Origin: Gemmatimonadales bacterium UBA2960
GTDB taxonomy: Bacteria; Gemmatimonadota; Gemmatimonadetes; Longimicrobiales; Gaopeijiaceae
Direction of reading: 5' to 3'
DNA: 41,594 nt
NCBI GenBank assembly: GCA_002348465.1
Contig: DEBI01000116.1
Span: forward strand, 1-41,594
This document shows positions 8,452-17,239 of the stretch, piece after piece (the first letter of the stretch is position 1; each line of letters opens with the position of its first letter). Made by a program: the position numbers and the translations under genes. The notes beneath the pieces are model-generated. The model was not told where the DNA came from, searched no databases, and saw only the letters and a list, made by a program, of their open reading frames with translations.

Positions 8452-11006
8452 GATTCTTCTTCGCTAGACCCGCCAGCTTCCTCCTGCTCCGTATCTGGAC
8501 TGGCTACGTCACCTCCTGCGGTCTCTTCGTCGATCTCTAATTCGTCATCGTTCTCTTCGTCCATAATCACCCGGGCCACATCCATAACCACGTCGCCCTC
8601 GTCGAGATTGACGAGCTTAACACCCTGAGTCGCACGACCTATCACCCGGATCTCTTCTACCCGCTGACGATTTACGACTCCATTTCGCGTAATAAACATC
8701 AGCTGCTCATCATCCGAGACGGCCCTGACCGCCACCACCTGGCCCGTTTTTTCGGATACCTTGAGGTTGATTACCCCGAAACCACCTCTCTTCTGCAAGC
8801 GATACTCGCTGATGGGTGTGCGCTTACCAAGCCCGTGCTCGGCCACCACCAGGACGGTAGAATCTCCCTTTGATACTACCATACCGACAACCTCATCCCC
8901 TTCGCGGAGCTTTAGCCCCCGGACACCTCCCGTCGCCCTTCCCATCGGTCGCGCATCAGCCTCATTGAAACGGATCGCCATTCCGTTGCGGCTAGCCAGT
9001 AGAATCTCGTCCTCTCCCGAAGTCACCCGGACTTCAATCAGCTCGTCACCTTCGTTTATGTTGATCGCGTTTAGGCCAACGGTTCGCACGTTTCCGTACG
9101 CGGACAAAGCAGTTTTCTTCACCACTCCTTTGCGAGTACCAAAGATCAAGTAGCTGTCTTCACTGAACTCTCGTACCGGAACGACGGCGGCAATCTTCTC
9201 GTCCGCCTCAAGGTTCAAGAGGTTTACAATCGGCTTACCGCGTGAAACTCTGCTGCCTTCGGGAATTTCCCACACCTTCTTCCAATAGCATTGCCCCCGG
9301 CGTGTGAAGATCATCAGATAGTCATGCGTGGATGCGACAAAAAGATGCTCAACGAAATCTTCTTCTTTCGTATCCATCCCCCGCAAGCCTCTGCCTCCAC
9401 GTCGCTGCGCCCGATAGGTATCGACCGGCAACCGCTTCACGTAACCCTGATGTGACACCGTAACGACCATGTCTTGCTCGACTATCAGGTCCTCGACATT
9501 GAACGACCCTATCGCGTGAGTGATCTCAGATCGCCGCTCGTCACCATACCTTTTATCGACCTCAGCCAATTCATCCTTGAGGATGCCCAAGCGGACCTCC
9601 TCTGACTCTAGGATACGACGCAGTTCTGCTACAAGTTCGCGAACCTCTCGAAGCTCCTCTTCGAGCTTTTCAATTTCTAAGCCCGTAAGACGCGCAAGTC
9701 GCATGTCCAAAATAGCCTTGGCTTGACGCTCTGAGAGCTCGAACGATTCCTGAAGTTGTGAGGACGCAGTCTCCGCATCTTTCGAACCGCGAATGATCTT
9801 GATCACTTCATCAATGTTGTCGACGGCGGTTCTGAGACCTTCGAGAATGTGCTCTCGCTCGACTGCTCGCCTAAGGTCGTACTCACTTCTGCGTACAATG
9901 ACCTCAAGCCGGTGATCGATGAAATGCTGCAGGGTCTCACGTAGAGACATCACCTTCGGAACCCCGTCCACTAGAGCTAGAAGGATCGTCCCAAAAGTCG
10001 ACTGCATTTGCGTGTGGCGGTACAGACGGTTTAGTACAATCTGAGGAACCGCATCACGCTTAAGCTCAACAACAATGCGCATTCCTTCGCGGTCAGACTC
10101 ATCTCGAAGGTCACGAATGTCGGGCAGCTTCTTGTCCCGGACGAGTTGGGCAATCTGCTCGATGAGTCGAGACTTGTTGACCATGAACGGGATCTCGGTG
10201 ATAACGATCCGCTCACTGTTGGCATCGATCTGCTCAATACTCGCACGCGCACGCATGACGATGCGACCACGACCAGTACGGTAAGCGTCGCGAATACCCT
10301 CGCGCCCACAGATGAAACCACCGGTTGGGAAATCTGGTCCAGTGACTATACTCTCTAGCTCTTCTTGGCCAAGATCAGGATCATCAATCAACGCTGTCGT
10401 AGCCGCGACGATTTCACGCAGGTTATGGGGGGGGATGTTAGTAGCCATCCCCACTGCAATTCCTGACGAACCATTGATGAGAAGGTTCGGGACCCGAGCT
10501 GGAAGGACCGTAGGCTCCTGGTGACTCCCGTCGAAGTTATCAGCGTAGTCGACTGTCTCCTTCTCAATATCCGCAAGCAGTTCGGTCGCTAGCTGTTTGA
10601 GACGTGCTTCGGTGTATCGATATGCCGCGGCGGAATCGCCATCAACAGAACCGAAGTTGCCCTGTCCGTCGACAAGCGGATAGCGAAGGGAGAAATCCTG
10701 CACCATGCGCACCATCGAGTCGTAGACAGCAGAATCGCCATGTGGGTGGTATTTCCCTAACACCTCACCCACCACGGTAGCGCTCTTCTTGTAGGCTCGA
10801 CCTGGATTCATGCCCGCCTGGCTCATCGCATACAAAATCCGGCGGTGCACGGGCTTCAGCCCATCACGCACATCGGGAAGGGCTCGCTGCACGATCACGC
10901 TCATCGAATAATCAATGAACGACTCTCTCATTTCGTCTTCTAAGAGGCGAGACAGAACAGTCTGCCCACCTCCTTCACCACCTCCGAACTCGAGCTCGTC
11001 ACTCAT
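8448..11006 (-). CDS. gyrA: DNA gyrase subunit A
   Basis: GyrA cuts and rejoins DNA in the A2B2 gyrase to introduce negative supercoils. The N-terminal domain has the catalytic Tyr131 in AAAYRYTEARL, corresponding to E. coli Tyr122. The quinolone-resistance-determining region reads GKYHPHGDSAVYD, with Ser92 and Asp96 in the wild-type, drug-sensitive form. The C-terminal pinwheel carries the GyrA box QRRGGRG, which separates it from ParC, and a tail very rich in Glu and Asp that regulates wrapping in other gyrases. The 852 residues are close to the family norm. gyrB is not adjacent. A threonine dehydratase gene overlaps its 3' end. Confidence 0.98.
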   Translation of the reverse strand: MSDELEFGGGEGGGQTVLSRLLEDEMRESFIDYSMSVIVQRALPDVRDGLKPVHRRILYAMSQAGMNPGRAYKKSATVVGEVLGKYHPHGDSAVYDSMVRMVQDFSLRYPLVDGQGNFGSVDGDSAAAYRYTEARLKQLATELLADIEKETVDYADNFDGSHQEPTVLPARVPNLLINGSSGIAVGMATNIPPHNLREIVAATTALIDDPDLGQEELESIVTGPDFPTGGFICGREGIRDAYRTGRGRIVMRARASIEQIDANSERIVITEIPFMVNKSRLIEQIAQLVRDKKLPDIRDLRDESDREGMRIVVELKRDAVPQIVLNRLYRHTQMQSTFGTILLALVDGVPKVMSLRETLQHFIDHRLEVIVRRSEYDLRRAVEREHILEGLRTAVDNIDEVIKIIRGSKDAETASSQLQESFELSERQAKAILDMRLARLTGLEIEKLEEELREVRELVAELRRILESEEVRLGILKDELAEVDKRYGDERRSEITHAIGSFNVEDLIVEQDMVVTVSHQGYVKRLPVDTYRAQRRGGRGLRGMDTKEEDFVEHLFVASTHDYLMIFTRRGQCYWKKVWEIPEGSRVSRGKPIVNLLNLEADEKIAAVVPVREFSEDSYLIFGTRKGVVKKTALSAYGNVRTVGLNAININEGDELIEVRVTSGEDEILLASRNGMAIRFNEADARPMGRATGGVRGLKLREGDEVVGMVVSKGDSTVLVVAEHGLGKRTPISEYRLQKRGGFGVINLKVSEKTGQVVAVRAVSDDEQLMFITRNGVVNRQRVEEIRVIGRATQGVKLVNLDEGDVVMDVARVIMDEENDDELEIDEETAGGDVASPDTEQEEAGGSSEEES

Positions 11007-11134
11007 ACGCGCGTTCTTCCTGTCGGGCGCTCAAGCGAGCTGCTTGATAGTCTTTTTCCGGAACTCTGGAATCAGGCAAGCGCTCGCTCCTCAGTGGGCC
11101 ATCCACGGCGAGCGAGGAGGCGTTATCGGGGTGT

Positions 11135-11156
11135 GTCTTAAAGGTATTCTTAAGAC
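11135..11156. repeat. 7-bp inverted repeat in the gyrA upstream region
   Basis: A perfect gtcttaa/ttaagac inverted repeat with an 8-base spacer lies about 130 bases upstream of the gyrA start, beside an A/T-rich stretch at 11157-11176. It could be an operator or part of the promoter region. The rest of the 11007-11265 gap shows no gene and no convincing -35/-10 pair. Confidence 0.3.
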
Positions 11157-11265
11157 TCTAAAAAATAACCCTTTTTGAGCCTCTCACCAAGCGAACTTTG
11201 CACTTATCTCACCTAGGGCAAACCCTTGTATCACAATGGTTTTCCATGTCTACCTACCCCTCAGA

Positions 11266-12282
11266 TCACGCGATCGCCAAGAAGTCCTTCCCCACGACCA
11301 AGCCTGCCTCGTCCAAAAGCCCCTCGATCCTAGCCCTAGCTCCGTATTGGCCCACCGCGGCAGCATGAAGTGGGCCGCGGATCCGGAGGGCATCTTTGAC
11401 GCCTAAAACCGGCGCCCCATGAATCTCCTGACCTATTTTTCGGGGGTCGAGCTCAACAAACGCTACCACCCCAATTCCGGAATCCTGGGCAGCCCGCGCA
11501 AACGATTTCCCCACTGGGCCGGCTCCCCAGACGATTACGTCACGCTTGTCCTTAAGTGGGCCACGGCCAAGATAATGAACCCGGCACCTCAGAAACGCTT
11601 CGGGCTTGTAACGATGGTCTATCCGAGACAAGCGATCGGCACCTTCCCGCCACTGATGAAGCACGGCAGGGACATTCGCGAGCCGGTGCCCCGCAAGGTG
11701 CATTCGCAAAATCAGGTCGTAATCCTCTGGCCACCCGTGATCTTGGTATCCACCCACGGCCTCGACTACGTCTGTTCGAAGGAAAAACGTGGGGTGAGCC
11801 AGCGGACACTCGACCCAAACCGAACGTGCAACATCCTCGGGCGACCTCACGGAATTGAGCCAGTTCTCGTATCGACGCGCGCCTGCTCTGACAACCGAAT
11901 TGGGGAAATACCGAACTCCGCTGCCACAACCAGCGACTGTGGGCTCGTCCTTGAGCAGGGCCCACTGAAGGGCAAAGCGTCTCCGGTCAGCGATGTCATC
12001 CGCATCCATTCGGGCAAGATACCGGGCGCGCGCTTGCGCCCTTGCTATCTCGAGCGCATCGACGATCCCTCGAGGCCTGCTTCGGAATAACCGAATTCTG
12101 TGATCATCCGAAGCCCAGCGCTCCAAGTAATCCCAAGTACCGTCTGTCGAGCCGTCATCCACAACAATCACCTCAAAGTCATCGAAGGTCTGAGTGACTA
12201 ATGACCTCATGGCTTCATCCAAATGCTTGACGCCATTACGAACAGGCATGAGGACGCTGACGGCGGGAGAATCTCTGGTCAT
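11266..12282 (-). CDS. Family 2 glycosyltransferase fused to a C-terminal Rossmann-like domain
   Basis: Residues 1-230 form a GT2 (GT-A fold) glycosyltransferase: VSVLMPVRNG at the start, VDDGSTDGTW for the nucleotide, a DAD metal motif at 93-95, and an acceptor-side EDYDL segment near 185. From about residue 247 a second domain begins with VIVWGAGPVGKSF, a Rossmann GxGxxG (252-257), followed by FVELDPRKIG, as in the nucleotide-binding part of PglD/WbbJ-like or sugar-epimerase-like proteins. Such fusions occur in surface polysaccharide loci. The donor and acceptor are unknown. It sits between uvrA and gyrA on the same strand, with 94 and 259 bases of spacing. Confidence 0.88.
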   Translation of the reverse strand: MTRDSPAVSVLMPVRNGVKHLDEAMRSLVTQTFDDFEVIVVDDGSTDGTWDYLERWASDDHRIRLFRSRPRGIVDALEIARAQARARYLARMDADDIADRRRFALQWALLKDEPTVAGCGSGVRYFPNSVVRAGARRYENWLNSVRSPEDVARSVWVECPLAHPTFFLRTDVVEAVGGYQDHGWPEDYDLILRMHLAGHRLANVPAVLHQWREGADRLSRIDHRYKPEAFLRCRVHYLGRGPLKDKRDVIVWGAGPVGKSFARAAQDSGIGVVAFVELDPRKIGQEIHGAPVLGVKDALRIRGPLHAAAVGQYGARARIEGLLDEAGLVVGKDFLAIA

Positions 12283-12356
12283 GGGAACACCGGTCCAAGA
12301 TCTAACTGCTGATCACCTACCTGATGAAAATGTGATCGGACTTTCCGCATAAGCAG

Positions 12357-12378
12357 GATACCCCTGGGCTTGGGTATC
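12357..12378 (-). repeat. Inverted repeat overlapping the uvrA stop
   Basis: A perfect 7-bp repeat, gataccc/gggtatc with an 8-base loop, overlaps the uvrA stop codon. On the transcribed strand no T-tract follows, so it is at best a weak terminator or an mRNA 3'-end stabilising hairpin. Confidence 0.3.
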
Positions 12379-15259
12379 AGTTCTTCGGCAAGCTGCTGCT
12401 AGCGGCCTCTCGCATCGCTTCGGCCAAGTAGCGACCGGTGAAACTTTCCGGTATGTCGGCGATGGCCTCCGGGCGCCCTGCTCCGACGATTCGACCCCCC
12501 TGAGTTCCTGCCCCGGGACCAAGATCGATAACCCAGTCTGCAACACGGATCACATCGAGGTTGTGTTCGATGACAAGCACGGTATTACCCGATTCAACTA
12601 AACGCCCCAGAACCTCCACCAGTTTGCGTACGTCTTCTCCGGAGAGCCCTGTGGTCGGCTCATCTAGGATGTAGAGTTTTCGCCCCTTCTTCCCTGACAC
12701 TCTCGCTAACTCACGAGCTATTTTGAGCCTCTGGGATTCGCCACCAGACAAAGTCGTCGCCGGCTGTCCAAGACGGAGATACCCGAGCCCTACTTGCTGA
12801 AGCTGCCAAAGGCTCTTCCCGAGCCTGCGCTCCCTAATAAAGAACCGGATCGCCTCGTCGATGGTAAGTTCCAGAACTTCAGCGATCGTCTTTCCCCGAA
12901 CCTTAACATCTAAGACTTCACGTTTATATCGTTGGCCTGAGCACGCCTCACAGGGCACATACACATCGGCCATAAAGATCATCTCGATCTCAACAGCTCC
13001 CGCACCTTTGCACTCTTCGCAACGACCACCGTCAACATTGAAACTGAAGTGGCCAGGCGTATAGCCCCTTTCTCGAGAAATCGGAGCAGCGGCAAACAAC
13101 TTCCGCACCGCATCCCACGCCTTGATGTAAGTAACCGGGTTCGAGCGCGGAGTGCGGCCGATGGGCGCTTGATCGACCAGCACAACCTCATCGACATACT
13201 CAATACCTTCGAGAGCATCGTACTGTCCTACAACCTCACCTAAGTGCTCTTTAGCGCTCGTCTCACCACTGCCCAATTCTCTTTCTGCCGCTCGATAAAG
13301 AACGTCGTGAACCAGGGTCGACTTACCCGACCCAGATACACCCGTCACCAGTGTCATGGTACCGAGAGGGATCTCGACATCGACCGACTTAAGGTTGTGC
13401 TGCGTCGCTCCCTTGAGCCGTAGCGAGGGGCCATTAACTGGCCGGGGACCCTCCGCTCCAACTATAGGTGACCGACCGGAGATGTACCGTCCAGTCACCG
13501 TGTCCTGCGATTCCAGCTCTTTGGCCGTGCCCTCGAATACAACTTCGCCACCACGTTCGCCGGACGCCGGGCCGAGTTCTACAACATGGTCCGATGCCCA
13601 AATCGCTTGTGTGTCGTGCTCCACGACTACGACCGTGTTACCAGCACTCCTAAGCTTTTTCAGTAACTCGAGCAGAGCTCCGGTATCCCGAGGATGTAGT
13701 CCCACAGTCGGCTCATCTAGGACATAGAGCGTATCGACCAATGCGGACCCAAGTGAATTGGCCAAGTTGATGCGTTGAGCTTCCCCTCCTGAGAGAGTCC
13801 TCATCTGACGACTCAGTGACAGATAGCCCAAGCCCACATCAACAAGGAACCCGACCCTCGCATGCAGCTCGCGCGTTATCGTCTCCGCGATCTGAGCTTC
13901 CATCAAAGTTAGGTCTAGCTGTCTGAGCCATAGCGCGAGATCGTCTAGCGCTAGTTCCGACACCTCTGCGATCGTCCGTCCGGACACACGAACGTTTAGG
14001 GCCTCCCCGCGAATCCGTGCACCACCGCATTCGCGGCACGTCTTGGGCGCCTGATACTTCCTTAACCAGACCCGGATATACTGCTTGTACCGCTTTTTTT
14101 CACGCGATACGAGGAACGGTATAACCCCCTTGAATCCCTTCGCGCCGTATAAAACCTCCTCACGAAACTTCTTCGGCAGGTCTTCCCACGGCGAGTAGAG
14201 AGAGATACCACACCGCGTCCCAAATTCTTTCAGCTTTGTTCTTTCTCGCTTGTAACGCGGGGCAGACCACGGATCAACCGCATTATCGGCCAACGATCTG
14301 GTCGGCACCGGAATAATCAGGTCTGCGTCATAGTCGAGCGTCGCACCGAATCCGGTGCAGAGAGAGCACGTGCCATAAGGGTTGTTGAAGGAAAAGAGCT
14401 GTGGTGTGGGCTCAAGAAAGATCGCCTCAGGATGCTCTGGGCAACGAAAGTGCTCAGTAAATAGAAGACGGTCAGGAGCCCGGAGGGAAAATCCGGTCTT
14501 CCCTTCTCCTTGATTGCGGTCCGCTGACAATAAGACTATGGCCGTCCCTTCCCCTTCGACAAAACAGGTGCCGAGAGAATCGGCGAGGCGACCTATGTCG
14601 TCCGGATCTGTCTTTATCCGGTCTACCATGACCAAAAGCTCTTCAGCCTTTGTCAGATCTACTGTGAAATTGTCCGGGTGATCGGCATCCGGCCCGGATA
14701 TGTCAACCTGGACTCCATCCACCAAGAGACGAACAAATCCAAGCTCTCGGAGATTAGACACGACGAGCTCATGCTTGATTTCCTCGCTCCTAGGAAGCGG
14801 GAACGCGACCTGAATGCGCACTCCCGGACCCAGTTCAAGTACTCTGTCTACCGCTGATGACACGGTATCCGGGTGAACGTGACGGTCACACACTGGACAG
14901 TGAGTACGCCCAACCCGCGCCCACAGCAGACGCATATAGTCATACACCTCAGTTGCAGTCCCCACCGTAGAGCGACTCGACTTCGTGGGGTTCTTCTGCT
15001 CGATCGACACTGCCGGTGATATTCCTTCTATAGAGTCTACTTCTGGCTTCTCCATGCGCTCAAGAAACTGTTTGGCATAGGTAGAAAGTGACTCTACGTA
15101 TCGGCGCTGTCCTTCTGCGAATAGCGTGTCTAGAGCAAGAGAGCTCTTGCCCGAACCAGAAGGACCCGTAATCACCGTAAATGCGCGACGTGGGAGATCG
15201 AGATTGACCTCCTTCAGGTTATGCTGCCGGGCTCCCCGGATCCGGATCGGATCGTCCAT
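12377..15259 (-). CDS. uvrA: Excinuclease ABC subunit A
   Basis: UvrA is the DNA-damage sensor ATPase of nucleotide excision repair and loads UvrB on lesions. Two ABC ATPase modules are visible. The first has Walker A GPSGSGKS at 32-39 and signature LSGGEAQR; the second has GVSGSGKST and LSGGESQR. The N-terminal zinc module is CPVC...CPEH...CSLC, and the C-terminal one reads CEEC...CEAC around the FMADVYVPCEACSGQRYKRE segment. The 960 residues match the standard length. No LexA-like operator is evident upstream. uvrB and uvrC are not in the window. The start follows the DUF4015 gene by 62 bases without a strong Shine-Dalgarno. Confidence 0.98.
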   Translation of the reverse strand: MDDPIRIRGARQHNLKEVNLDLPRRAFTVITGPSGSGKSSLALDTLFAEGQRRYVESLSTYAKQFLERMEKPEVDSIEGISPAVSIEQKNPTKSSRSTVGTATEVYDYMRLLWARVGRTHCPVCDRHVHPDTVSSAVDRVLELGPGVRIQVAFPLPRSEEIKHELVVSNLRELGFVRLLVDGVQVDISGPDADHPDNFTVDLTKAEELLVMVDRIKTDPDDIGRLADSLGTCFVEGEGTAIVLLSADRNQGEGKTGFSLRAPDRLLFTEHFRCPEHPEAIFLEPTPQLFSFNNPYGTCSLCTGFGATLDYDADLIIPVPTRSLADNAVDPWSAPRYKRERTKLKEFGTRCGISLYSPWEDLPKKFREEVLYGAKGFKGVIPFLVSREKKRYKQYIRVWLRKYQAPKTCRECGGARIRGEALNVRVSGRTIAEVSELALDDLALWLRQLDLTLMEAQIAETITRELHARVGFLVDVGLGYLSLSRQMRTLSGGEAQRINLANSLGSALVDTLYVLDEPTVGLHPRDTGALLELLKKLRSAGNTVVVVEHDTQAIWASDHVVELGPASGERGGEVVFEGTAKELESQDTVTGRYISGRSPIVGAEGPRPVNGPSLRLKGATQHNLKSVDVEIPLGTMTLVTGVSGSGKSTLVHDVLYRAAERELGSGETSAKEHLGEVVGQYDALEGIEYVDEVVLVDQAPIGRTPRSNPVTYIKAWDAVRKLFAAAPISRERGYTPGHFSFNVDGGRCEECKGAGAVEIEMIFMADVYVPCEACSGQRYKREVLDVKVRGKTIAEVLELTIDEAIRFFIRERRLGKSLWQLQQVGLGYLRLGQPATTLSGGESQRLKIARELARVSGKKGRKLYILDEPTTGLSGEDVRKLVEVLGRLVESGNTVLVIEHNLDVIRVADWVIDLGPGAGTQGGRIVGAGRPEAIADIPESFTGRYLAEAMREAASSSLPKN

Positions 15260-15301
15260 GGTTGGATGATATAAGGAACGTCGCCATGGGCGAGACTGCG
15301 C

Positions 15302-15318
15302 GCCGCAAAATTCGCGGC
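15302..15318 (-). repeat. Short hairpin between the DUF4015 and uvrA genes
   Basis: A 5-bp GC stem (15302-15306/15314-15318) with a 7-base A/T-rich loop lies just after the DUF4015 stop. It may modulate read-through into uvrA. No T-tract follows the stem, so a true terminator is unlikely. Confidence 0.22.
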
Positions 15319-15321
15319 TTG

Positions 15322-16893
15322 CTAGGTCCCTTCGATCGAGTCTCTTAAGGCTGCCATAGTGTCTAACGGCTCATCCATGGGGCTCGTCGCACCAGTATCT
15401 AAGGCGAGATCACGCATCATCTCAAAGAGCGTAAGGTCATGGTCCGCTACAGAATCCATGACCTCGTATCGTCGAGAAGTAGGGCTAAGCACACCGGCCA
15501 CTCGCACAAGTGGGTCGTTCTCGAATCCCTTGAGCGGCTCCAATGCTGCCAAGGAGTAGCGCGTTGAAGAGTTCCAAAGAATCCACTCATTCAGACCCAC
15601 GTCGTACGTGGCCTGAATCTGGGCTCGGACTTCAGCAGGGCCGTACACCGGAGACCCGAGACTGAAATCCTGAAGCCAAGGACGGGTCAGTCCCGCTCCC
15701 TCAACCGCACCTGAGCGGCGTAGCGCATCCCGCAAAGCGGCGTAGACAACCTCATAAGGGTATGCATTGGGGTCAGTATAACCGAAACTCCCCTCCCAGT
15801 AGTGGCTCGGGTACACCATAGGCAAGGCTACATCTACCACGTCTATAAAGCTCTCCCAAACCTGGCCAATACCGACATCTCGCCGAAAAGAAGTCGTTAC
15901 CCCAAACACGTCAGCAGTCGACCTTACGGGGAGATCTGCGAGTTCCTGCTCTGCATGTCTCAGAAAACCCCTCACGGCATCTACCCGCCTCTCACTTTCA
16001 CCCTCTGTAAAAACTGCCCGCGCCATGTCGGAAGCAGGGGCATCCGGGAATCTGATGTAGTCCCACTGGACCTCTGGAAAGCCCATCTCCGCAACCTCCC
16101 GAGCGAGGGCAATGTTGTACGACCAGAGGTCTTCATTAAAAAGGTTTTGCCATACGATGTTCTTGCTGTCCACCCAAACGCCCCCTGCAGTATCCTGAAC
16201 CGCAGTCTCTGGCCGGGCAGCGGCGAGTAACGGGTCCTTCACGACTACAATACGAGCAATCGGATACACGCCCGCCGCTTCCAAGCGGTCCAACAGCCCC
16301 GGCAAATCACGGATCCGGATCTCTCCATCCGCCCCAATCTCCTTCGCCAGAGGAACATCGGTAGCGTGGCTAATGAAGCCGGTCGCATCCTTGATATCTA
16401 TGACGAGTGCGTTGACTTCAGTCGTCTCCGCAATCTCAAGCATCGTTGTCATTCGACGCTCCGATCCCGCGGCCCATGCGTTCACATACAGACCCCGGAT
16501 GTGATCCGGACGAGGGAAACGAGCGTCATCGAAGTCGTGCTCTGGCTTCATTCCGGGGGGAGGCATCTCATTGGAGCCCGTCAAACCAAACGGTGGCCTA
16601 TACGGAATAAAAGGAGCTCCATCAGACTCTGATCCTCCTGGATCTTCCTCACCCCCTACGTCGCCCTCTAGCCCCTCCGCTCTCCCATCACTGGCCAATG
16701 TCCGAAAAGCGGGCCCCTCGACTTTCAGTGAATCCATTGCGGGGGTCTGATCGGTGTGAGTCCCTAGTGAATCCGCAATCTTCACCTCTGAAAGCGGCGA
16801 CTTATCAGCACTATCTGAAACTCCGTGGCACGACACTACCAACAGCAACGGAGCAAACCACTTCAAATAACGATCGAAGAGAGATGGGGTCAC
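15322..16893 (-). CDS. DUF4015 putative glycoside hydrolase, lipoprotein
   Basis: The 523-residue protein begins with a hydrophobic leader and a V-V-S-C lipobox (Cys22), then a disordered acidic stretch to about residue 120. The rest matches the DUF4015 TIM-barrel family: IRGLYVNAWAAGS at the start, NALVIDIKDATG, ARIVVVKDP, VQWDYIRFPD (acidic catalytic candidates on the barrel strand), DVALPMVYPSHYW and WLQDFSLG. Family members are predicted polysaccharide hydrolases, but the substrate is not established. It starts only four bases after the rhodanese stop and so belongs to the waaA-rhodanese transcript. It probably acts at the cell envelope. Confidence 0.85.
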   Translation of the reverse strand: MTPSLFDRYLKWFAPLLLVVSCHGVSDSADKSPLSEVKIADSLGTHTDQTPAMDSLKVEGPAFRTLASDGRAEGLEGDVGGEEDPGGSESDGAPFIPYRPPFGLTGSNEMPPPGMKPEHDFDDARFPRPDHIRGLYVNAWAAGSERRMTTMLEIAETTEVNALVIDIKDATGFISHATDVPLAKEIGADGEIRIRDLPGLLDRLEAAGVYPIARIVVVKDPLLAAARPETAVQDTAGGVWVDSKNIVWQNLFNEDLWSYNIALAREVAEMGFPEVQWDYIRFPDAPASDMARAVFTEGESERRVDAVRGFLRHAEQELADLPVRSTADVFGVTTSFRRDVGIGQVWESFIDVVDVALPMVYPSHYWEGSFGYTDPNAYPYEVVYAALRDALRRSGAVEGAGLTRPWLQDFSLGSPVYGPAEVRAQIQATYDVGLNEWILWNSSTRYSLAALEPLKGFENDPLVRVAGVLSPTSRRYEVMDSVADHDLTLFEMMRDLALDTGATSPMDEPLDTMAALRDSIEGT

Positions 16894-16897
16894 TTAC

Positions 16898-17239
16898 TCA
16901 GTACTCTCTCAATGAAGGATCAACCTCTGCACGCCAACCGAGGACACCCCCCTTGAGGTTCAACACCCGGTCGTATCCCATCTGCATGAGAATCGCGACC
17001 GCCCATGCGCTTCGGCCTCCACTACGACAGTAGACAACAACGTCTGCATCTGCCGAAACCTCTCCCGTACGCCCCTCAAACTCACCTGTAGGGATTCGAA
17101 GCTGGTCATAGTCGGGCAAGTCGGCGATCTCTGCCTCATGGTACTCACGAACATCTACAAGCGTGGGTATTTCCCCAGAATCGAGACGTTCCTTGAGTTC
17201 CAGCGGCGTGATCTCTTTAACTTCAAAATCGTTATTCAT
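16898..17239 (-). CDS. Single-domain rhodanese
   Basis: This 113-residue cytosolic protein consists of one rhodanese fold. It has the CH2A-like segment LVDVREYHEAEIADLP (PDYDQLRIP follows) and an active-site loop YCRSGGRS with Cys71 as the sulfur carrier. Such proteins (GlpE/PspE-like) move sulfane sulfur between thiosulfate, persulfides and acceptor thiols. The start ATG directly abuts the waaA stop, with no intergenic base, and the DUF4015 gene follows four bases after its own stop. It is therefore part of a tight three-gene unit. Confidence 0.92.
   Translation of the reverse strand: MNNDFEVKEITPLELKERLDSGEIPTLVDVREYHEAEIADLPDYDQLRIPTGEFEGRTGEVSADADVVVYCRSGGRSAWAVAILMQMGYDRVLNLKGGVLGWRAEVDPSLREY

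Noticed and set aside
11419..12090. 223-codon open frame on the + strand inside the glycosyltransferase gene
   Set aside because: It lies fully opposite a gene with clear GT2 motifs. Its translation shows no recognisable domain, and the composition is as expected for an antisense shadow.
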